DNA of 64,000 nucleotides from Hyphomicrobiales bacterium (GTDB lineage Bacteria > Pseudomonadota > Alphaproteobacteria > Rhizobiales > Xanthobacteraceae), in NCBI GenBank assembly GCA_017305715.1, contig JAFKKG010000013.1:124001-188000 (forward strand). The letters are read 5' to 3'. The translations under genes were made by a program, and so were the position numbers. Positions 58,661 to 64,000 of this stretch are shown piece after piece (within the stretch, counting starts at the first letter, position 1; each line of letters opens with the position of its first letter). The notes beneath the pieces are model-generated. The model made no database searches. It was not told where the DNA came from and saw nothing but the letters and a program-made list of their open reading frames with translations.

Positions 58661-59806
58661 ATGAAGAAATTGGCTATGGCGTTGATTGCGGGGGCAGCGT
58701 TCATCGCGCCGCCGGCACGGGCGGAAGTCAAGATCGGCGTCATCGTGTCGGCCACAGGACCGGCCGCGTCCGTCGGGATCACCCAGCAGCGCACGGTTTC
58801 AATCCTGCCGAAGCAACTGGGCGGTCAGGACGTTCGATACATCCTGCTTGACGATGCCTCCGACACGTCGACCACCGTGACCAATGCGCGCAAGTTGATC
58901 ACGGAAGAGGGCGTCGATGCGATCGTCGGCCCGAGCCTGACGCCGAACTCGCTGGCGTTGCTCGACGTCGTCTCGGAGAGCAGGACACCGATGATCAGCC
59001 TTGCCGGATCGGCATCCATCGTCGAGCCGCCTGTCGACAGGCGGCGCTGGGTGTTCAAGACGCCGCAGAGCGACGCCCAGATGGCATCGGTCGTGCTTGA
59101 ACACATGAAGAGCAAGAACGTCAGGACGGTCGGCCTGATCGGATTCAGCGACGCCTATGGGGAAGGCTGGATCAAGGTTATGAGCGCGCTTGCCGAAGGC
59201 GCGGGCATCAAGGTCGTCGCCTCGGAACGCTACCAGCGGACGGACACCAGCGTGCTTGGTCAGATCCTGAAAATCACGACGCAAAATCCCGAGGCGGTCT
59301 TCATCGCAGCTTCCGGCACGCCGGCGGCGTTGCCGCAGACGACGCTGGTCGAGCGCGGCTTCAAGGGCCTCGTCTACCAGACGCATGGGGTCGCGAATAA
59401 CGATTTCCTACGCGTCGGCGGCAAGGCGCTGGAGGGGACATTCGTGCCGTCCGGCCCGGTGCTGGTCGCCGAGCAACTGCCCGACGACCACCCGGCCAAG
59501 GCCGCCGGCCTCGATTTCGTGAAACGCTACGAGGCGATTCCCGGCGCCGGCGCACGTTCGACCTTTGCCGCCTATCTCTGGGATGCGCAACTGATCCTGA
59601 ACAAGGCCATCGCCGTCGCTTCCGACATCGCAAAACCCGGCACCGTCGAATTTCGGGTCGCGCTGCGTGACGCCATCGAGAACACCAGGGACGTGGCAGG
59701 CCCGAACGGCGTCTACAACATGTCGCCATCGGATCATCTCGGCCTCGACGGCCGCTCGCGCGTGATGACGCAGATCGTTGGTGGTGGCTGGCGGCTGGTG
59801 CAATGA
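58661..59806 (+). CDS. Branched-chain-type ABC transporter substrate-binding protein
   Basis: 381 residues with a signal peptide (KKLAMALIAGAAFIAPPARA). The mature part is the LivJ/LivK fold: VKIGVIVSATGPAASVGITQ, DASDTSTTVTNARKLITEEG, VDAIVGPSLTPNSLALLDVV, GLIGFSDAYGEGWIKVMSAL. Members often bind aromatic acids rather than amino acids, which suits the operon. ATG 58661 follows GGGAGGA. Confidence 0.9.
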   Translation: MKKLAMALIAGAAFIAPPARAEVKIGVIVSATGPAASVGITQQRTVSILPKQLGGQDVRYILLDDASDTSTTVTNARKLITEEGVDAIVGPSLTPNSLALLDVVSESRTPMISLAGSASIVEPPVDRRRWVFKTPQSDAQMASVVLEHMKSKNVRTVGLIGFSDAYGEGWIKVMSALAEGAGIKVVASERYQRTDTSVLGQILKITTQNPEAVFIAASGTPAALPQTTLVERGFKGLVYQTHGVANNDFLRVGGKALEGTFVPSGPVLVAEQLPDDHPAKAAGLDFVKRYEAIPGAGARSTFAAYLWDAQLILNKAIAVASDIAKPGTVEFRVALRDAIENTRDVAGPNGVYNMSPSDHLGLDGRSRVMTQIVGGGWRLVQ

Positions 59807-59845
59807 CGCAACGGAAAACGCGCGGATACCGCTGGATGACCGCAG

Positions 59846-60886
59846 ATGACCGCTGATGTCGCGCTGATCCTGCTGCAGGATGGAATCGTCAGCGGGGCGG
59901 TCTACGTCCTGCTGGCGACGGTCCTCGTGCTGATTTTCTCCGTCACCCGCGTGATCTTCGTTCCCCAGGGCGATCTCATCGCCTTCACCGCGCTGACCCT
60001 GTCCGCGTTCGAAACCGGCAATGTCCCGGGAACGGTGTGGCTTCTGATGTTCGGAGCCACGGCCGCCATGCTGCTCGAATTGAGACAAGCCGTGCCGCAA
60101 CGCGATCGTGCCCGCATCCTCCGGTCGTTGCTGCGTTTCGGCGCGCTTCCCGCGCTGATCGCAATCGTGGCGGTGTTCCTGGTTCCCAAAACGGCGCCGC
60201 TGCTCTGGAAAATGACGGTGAGCTGCGCGCTTGTCGCCTGCCTCGGCCCACTCATCTATCGCATCGTGTTTCAGCCGCTCGCGGCATCCTCGCCATTGGT
60301 GCTGCTGATTGCGGCCATCGCCACCCATCTCGGGCTGAACAGCGTCGGCCTTCATCTGTTCGGGGCGGAGGGCGTGCGTACGGAAGGTTTTTCCGGGCAG
60401 CCCTTCTCGATCTTCGGCATCATCGTGACGCAGCAGGCGGCCGGCGTGCTCGCGAGCAGCGTGATCGCCGTCGTCGGCTTGTATCTGTTCTTTCGCTTGT
60501 CACTGCGGGGGCGGGCACTGCTGGCGACGGCCTATAACCGGCGCGGCGCCGAGCTTGTCGGCATCAGCACGGAGACGGCGGGACGCACCGTATTTTTCGT
60601 CGCGGGTCTTGCCGCGGCCGTCTCCGGCCTCCTGATCGGTCCGACGACGACCCTGTATTATGATTCAGGCTTCATCCTCGGCCTGAAGGGCTTTGTCGGC
60701 GCGATCGTCGGCGGCATGGCGGTCTACCCGCTTGCTGCAGCCGGCGCGCTATTGGTCGGCACGGTCGAGGCCTTTGCTTCGTTCTGGGCCAGCGCCTATC
60801 GCGACGTCATCGTCTTTCTCCTGATCATTCCGGTGTTGTTCTGGCGATCGGTCTCGTCGGTGCCGGCAGAGGATGGCCTCGAATGA
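59846..60886 (+). CDS. ABC transporter permease (LivH type)
   Basis: 346 residues, eight or more membrane helices (VYVLLATVLVLIFSVTRVIF, LVLLIAAIATHLGLNSVGLH). The cytoplasmic coupling stretch is YNRRGAELVGISTETAGRTV, and the end region LGLKGFVGAIVGGMAVYPLA is characteristic of LivH. An extra helix-rich insert near residues 65-110 (ELRQAVPQRDRARILRSLLR) makes it longer than most LivH proteins. Its stop overlaps the next gene's ATG. Confidence 0.88.
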   Translation: MTADVALILLQDGIVSGAVYVLLATVLVLIFSVTRVIFVPQGDLIAFTALTLSAFETGNVPGTVWLLMFGATAAMLLELRQAVPQRDRARILRSLLRFGALPALIAIVAVFLVPKTAPLLWKMTVSCALVACLGPLIYRIVFQPLAASSPLVLLIAAIATHLGLNSVGLHLFGAEGVRTEGFSGQPFSIFGIIVTQQAAGVLASSVIAVVGLYLFFRLSLRGRALLATAYNRRGAELVGISTETAGRTVFFVAGLAAAVSGLLIGPTTTLYYDSGFILGLKGFVGAIVGGMAVYPLAAAGALLVGTVEAFASFWASAYRDVIVFLLIIPVLFWRSVSSVPAEDGLE

Positions 60887-62655
60887 CCCGCCGGCTGATC
60901 GCCCTCGCGCCGTGGATCGCGTTGCTGGCCGCCGCGCTGTTGCCACTGTTGTTGCAGGCCTATCAGGTCACGGTGATCACCTATGTGATGATCGCGGCGG
61001 TTGCCTGTATCGGTCTGGTGCTGATGACCGGTATCGTCGGCATGGTGTCGTTCGGCCATGCCGCTTTTGTCGGCCTTGGCGCCTATGTCTCCGGTTATCT
61101 GTCCACGCAACTGGAACTGTCGCCCTGGCTCGGCCTCGCCGGTGCGATCGTTGCGGCCAGCGCTGCGGCCGCGCTCATCGGCGCGCTCACGGTGCGCATG
61201 AGCGGTCATTATCTGGCGCTGTCGACGCTTTGCTTCGGCATCAGCTTCTACTTCCTGGTCGGCAATTCCGAATCGCTCGGGCGGTTCAATGGCCTGACCG
61301 GCATTCCGCCGGTCTCGATCGGGGCCGTTGAATTGCGTGGCGAGCGGCAGACTTATTACCTGGTGCTGATCGCGCTGGCGCTGGTAATGGCCTGGTGCCG
61401 CCAGCTCCTGGATTCCCGAACCGGCCGGGTGCTGCGTTCGCTGCGAACCGGACCGGTCATCGCCGAGACGTTTGGCGCCAATGCACAGCGCTACCGGCTG
61501 CTGGCCTTCGTTCTCGCGGCGGTCATCGGTGCCATCGCCGGCTGGCTCTATGCGCATGTGCAGCGCTTCCTCAACCCGACGCCGTTCGGCCTCAACGCCA
61601 GTATCGACTATCTCTTCATGACCGTGATCGGCGGCAGCGGCCAGCTCTGGGGGGCACTGCTCGGGGCGGGACTGGTGACCATCATCAAGCACGAGCTTCA
61701 GGATGTGCTGAAGCTGGTATTCGGCCCCACGACCCGGCTCGAAATGTTGTTCTTTGCGGCGATCATGATTGTCGTGCTGCAAAAGGCGCGCAAGGGACTC
61801 TGGCCCTATCTGTCGCAGAAGCTGACGCCGCGCGCGGCGCCAGTGGCGCCGGTCGATGCTGTCGTCCTGCGGCACCGGCGCGTCAAACCGGAGCATGGCC
61901 TGACCGTTCTGTCGGCAAGCCACCTGCAGCGAACCTTCGGCGGCCTGGTCGCGGTGGACGACGTCAGCTTCGACGTCAAGAGTGGCGAAATCCTCGGCAT
62001 TCTGGGCCCGAACGGCGCCGGCAAGACCACATTGTTCAACCTGATCAGCGGCGCGCTGCCCCGCAGCAAGGGCGAACTGAGTTTCCTGGGCCAGCCGCTT
62101 TCGCGGGTGAGCGCGCGCGGCATGTGCCTGCGCGGCATGTCGCGAACCTTTCAGCACGCGGCCCTGGTGCAGGACATGACGGCGCTGGAGAACGTCGCGA
62201 TCGGCGCGACCCACCTCGGCCGTTGCGGGCTCGTGGCCAATTCGCTCCGGCTCAACCGCGTGGAGGAGCGGCAATTGCTCGGCTGGGCCCAGCATCTGCT
62301 CGAACGCGTCGGGCTCGCGGACAAGGCCAATGAGCTTGCCGGCAATCTCTCGCTCGGCCATCAGCGCATCCTCGAGATCGCCCGCGCGCTGGCGTCGGAT
62401 CCGGTCCTGCTGTTGCTCGATGAGCCCGCGGCCGGTCTGCGCGCCAATGAAAAGGCGGTTCTTGCCGATCTTCTGAACAGCTTGCGCGCCGAGGGGCTCG
62501 CCATCGTCCTGGTCGAGCACGATATGGATTTCGTGTTCCGCCTTGCCGATCGCCTGATGGTGATGAATTTTGGCCGTCGCATTGCGTTCGGCCGGCCGGA
62601 CGAGGTCCGCGCCGATGCCGGGGTGCAGGAAGCCTATCTGGGGGTGGCGGCATGA
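60883..62655 (+). CDS. Fused ABC transporter permease (LivM) and ATPase (LivG)
   Basis: 590 residues. Residues about 1-310 are the LivM-type permease (MTGIVGMVSFGHAAFVGLGA, TVRMSGHYLALSTLCFGISF, FMTVIGGSGQLWGALLGAGL); a linker (about 311-340) leads to the LivG ATPase: Walker A GPNGAGKTT (about 375), the C-loop variant NLSLGHQRILEIARAL in place of LSGGQ, and Walker B LLLLDEPAAGL, with the H-loop VLVEHDMDFVF. Permease and ATPase are usually separate genes; fusion occurs in some rhizobia. LivF overlaps its stop. Confidence 0.9.
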   Translation: MTRRLIALAPWIALLAAALLPLLLQAYQVTVITYVMIAAVACIGLVLMTGIVGMVSFGHAAFVGLGAYVSGYLSTQLELSPWLGLAGAIVAASAAAALIGALTVRMSGHYLALSTLCFGISFYFLVGNSESLGRFNGLTGIPPVSIGAVELRGERQTYYLVLIALALVMAWCRQLLDSRTGRVLRSLRTGPVIAETFGANAQRYRLLAFVLAAVIGAIAGWLYAHVQRFLNPTPFGLNASIDYLFMTVIGGSGQLWGALLGAGLVTIIKHELQDVLKLVFGPTTRLEMLFFAAIMIVVLQKARKGLWPYLSQKLTPRAAPVAPVDAVVLRHRRVKPEHGLTVLSASHLQRTFGGLVAVDDVSFDVKSGEILGILGPNGAGKTTLFNLISGALPRSKGELSFLGQPLSRVSARGMCLRGMSRTFQHAALVQDMTALENVAIGATHLGRCGLVANSLRLNRVEERQLLGWAQHLLERVGLADKANELAGNLSLGHQRILEIARALASDPVLLLLDEPAAGLRANEKAVLADLLNSLRAEGLAIVLVEHDMDFVFRLADRLMVMNFGRRIAFGRPDEVRADAGVQEAYLGVAA

Positions 62656-63419
62656 CGGCATTGCTCGAAATCGAGCGTTTCACCGTTCGCTATGACCGGT
62701 TGGTCGCCGTGAACGATGTCTCGCTGCAGGCGAATGCCGGCGAGGTGACGGCGGTGATCGGTCCGAACGGCGCTGGCAAGACCTCGCTGGTGAACGCGGT
62801 GATGGGTCTCGTGCCGTTCGAGGGGCGGTTGGCATTTCCGGCATGGCCGCAAGTCGCGCACTCGACCGAGGCCCGGGTTCGCGCCCGAATTTCGCTGGTG
62901 CCGGAGACGCGCGACCTGTTTGGGCCGATGACCGTGTTCGATAATCTCAGGCTTGGGGCTTTTGCTGCGCGCGGTGAGCGGGATTTCGACATGGCGGCTC
63001 GGCTCGACGAGACCTTCCGGTTGTTCCCGCGCCTCGCCGAGCGTCGCGATCAGAGGGCCGATACGTTGAGCGGTGGCGAGCGGCAGATGCTGGCGCTGGG
63101 GCGGGCATTGATGCTGCGTCCGCGCTTCCTGATGCTCGACGAGCCGAGCCTAGGGCTCGCGCCGCTGATCGTCGCGGAAGTGTTCCGCGTCATCGCGCGG
63201 CTAAGGGACCAGGGCGTCTCGATCCTTCTGATCGAACAGAACGCCCGGGCGGCCTTGCGCCTATCCGACCGCGCTTACGTGCTGGAGAACGGCGCCGTGC
63301 GTCTGCATGGCAAGGCCAGCGATATCGCCGCCGATCCCCGGGTGATCGAGGCCTATCTCGGCGGATCGGTGGCGCTCGCTTCCGATCGCCGTGAGCGTCA
63401 ATCGGGGAGGGTGGGATGA
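62652..63419 (+). CDS. ABC transporter ATPase (LivF type)
   Basis: 255 residues: Walker A GPNGAGKTSLVNAV, Q-loop/segment SLVPETRDLFGPMTVFDNLR, signature LSGGERQMLALGRAL, Walker B FLMLDEPSLGLAP and the H-loop region LLIEQNARAALRLSDRAYVL. It pairs with the LivG-type half of the fusion upstream. Starts inside the fusion's stop and overlaps the following oxidase gene, so the operon is translationally coupled. Confidence 0.92.
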   Translation: MTALLEIERFTVRYDRLVAVNDVSLQANAGEVTAVIGPNGAGKTSLVNAVMGLVPFEGRLAFPAWPQVAHSTEARVRARISLVPETRDLFGPMTVFDNLRLGAFAARGERDFDMAARLDETFRLFPRLAERRDQRADTLSGGERQMLALGRALMLRPRFLMLDEPSLGLAPLIVAEVFRVIARLRDQGVSILLIEQNARAALRLSDRAYVLENGAVRLHGKASDIAADPRVIEAYLGGSVALASDRRERQSGRVG

Positions 63420-64000
63420 CACGCCGAACCATGGAGGCGATCGGCCGACTTCGCGAACGCTTCGGGGACGAACTCTCCACGGCCGATGCCGTTCGCGCGC
63501 ATCATGCCAATGGCGTCACCGCGCACCGGACCACCGCGCCGGATGCCGTGCTGTTTGCCAACACGACCGAAGACGTCGTCGATGCGGTCAGGATCTGCCA
63601 CGAATATCGCTGCCCCGTCGTTCCGTTCGGCACCGGTACCTCCACGGAAGGACAGATCAGCGCCGAGCAGGGTGGCCTCACCATCGATCTTTCCGGCATG
63701 AACCGTATCCTGCGCGTATCTGGCGAGGATCTGGATTGCACGGTACAGGCCGGCGTCACCCGCAAGGCACTGAACGCCTGGCTGCGCGACACCGGACTGT
63801 TCTTTCCAGTCGACCCCGGCGCCGATGCATCGATCGGCGGCATGGCTTCGACGCGCGCGTCGGGTACCAACGCGGTGCGCTACGGCACAATGCGCGAGGT
63901 CGTGATGTCGCTGTCGGTCGTGCTGGCCGACGGGCAGGTGATCGAGACCGGCACCCGTGCGCGCAAATCGTCGGCGGGTTACGATCTGACCCGGCTGTTT
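63416..64000 (+). CDS. FAD-binding oxidase of the D-lactate dehydrogenase/GlcD type (3' end beyond the window)
   Basis: About 195 codons are visible. The PP-loop FAD-binding domain is recognised by VVPFGTGTSTEGQIS, LTIDLSGMNRILRVSGEDLD, VQAGVTRKALNAWLRDTGLF and FPVDPGADASIGGMASTRAS, followed by GTNAVRYGTMREVVMSLSVV. This is the flavoprotein oxidase family acting on 2-hydroxy acids (cytochrome-linked D-lactate or glycolate type). Its start overlaps the LivF stop, so it belongs to the aromatic operon and may oxidise an aromatic 2-hydroxy acid such as a mandelate-like substrate (inference). Confidence 0.88.
   Translation, partial: MTRRTMEAIGRLRERFGDELSTADAVRAHHANGVTAHRTTAPDAVLFANTTEDVVDAVRICHEYRCPVVPFGTGTSTEGQISAEQGGLTIDLSGMNRILRVSGEDLDCTVQAGVTRKALNAWLRDTGLFFPVDPGADASIGGMASTRASGTNAVRYGTMREVVMSLSVVLADGQVIETGTRARKSSAGYDLTRLF

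Noticed and set aside
60796-62661. A 621-codon open frame on the minus strand
   Set aside because: Antisense to the well-supported LivM-LivG fusion gene; composition and lack of motifs indicate a shadow.
1-64000. CRISPR arrays, rRNA genes, phage structural genes or an intact insertion sequence
   Set aside because: No regularly spaced repeats, rRNA-like sequence, phage structural proteins or complete transposase could be seen.

Overview
The window is high-GC alphaproteobacterial chromosome, most likely Bradyrhizobium or a close relative. The grounds are the codon bias, a PEP-CTERM tail of the style common in that genus, and three stretches (about 15820-15919, 19735-20200, 56355-56442) that I recognise from memory as Bradyrhizobium-type interspersed repeats. 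No rRNA or CRISPR array is visible. Two genes are cut by the window edges: a PAP2-like membrane protein at the left and an FAD-linked dehydrogenase at the right.

Left core (1-24.4 kb). Mostly metabolic and transport genes: a PQQ-type sugar dehydrogenase, a GlxA-type regulator, a PPOX flavoprotein with a metallo-hydrolase, and a TetR-led operon with an unusual alpha/beta-hydrolase/glycosyltransferase fusion plus a methyltransferase. These are followed by an LLM flavin oxidoreductase, GreA, a Tat-exported intradiol-like protein with a ferric-reductase-like membrane partner, a Bug-type binding protein, and a TetR regulator facing a CYP199-like P450. The section ends with the chromate pair chrB/chrA, a TRAP transporter (dctPQM) and a Spy/LTXXQ periplasmic protein.

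Genomic island (24.45-41.0 kb). An intact tRNA-Lys(CTT) at 24409-24484 has its 3' part and 20 bp of flank duplicated at 40941-40997 (56 of 57 bases identical), the signature of integration into a tRNA gene. The island looks lower in GC. Its left half is an exopolysaccharide cluster (methyltransferase, radical SAM protein, XrtA-type polysaccharide deacetylase, sugar transferase, Wzy/ligase-like membrane protein, PEP-CTERM protein) without an exosortase in the window. Its right half is a run of mostly unrecognised genes on the minus strand: two TPR proteins, a zinc-ribbon-like protein, several small secreted proteins and a Tat/DUF1598-like/SEC-C protein. Frameshifted tyrosine-integrase remnants lie at 31.8-32.2 kb and just beyond the right att copy. 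A MITE-like element, a broken XRE regulator, a degenerate tRNA-Gly-like sequence and a decayed partial gene copy show heavy turnover.

LacI-controlled catabolic block (41.4-53.1 kb). GH88 unsaturated glucuronyl hydrolase, enoyl-CoA hydratase, a LacI regulator, a DapA-family enzyme, a second TRAP transporter (QMP order), acyl-CoA dehydrogenase, CaiB-type CoA-transferase, MaoC hydratase and an FAH-family protein resembling 2-keto-3-deoxy-xylonate dehydratase. LacI-type palindromes at 44739 and 50109, and a weaker one at 41396, tie the block together. It could be an undescribed route for an (unsaturated) uronate or sugar acid that passes through CoA thioesters.

TetR-controlled aromatic block (53.6-64 kb). 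A two-subunit Rieske oxygenase, a PaaG-like crotonase, a TetR regulator, a phenylacetate-CoA-ligase-type enzyme, a branched-chain-type ABC transporter (with a permease-ATPase fusion) and an FAD-linked oxidase. Three copies of one 20-bp palindrome at the three promoters predict a single regulon for uptake, CoA activation and oxygenation of an aromatic acid.
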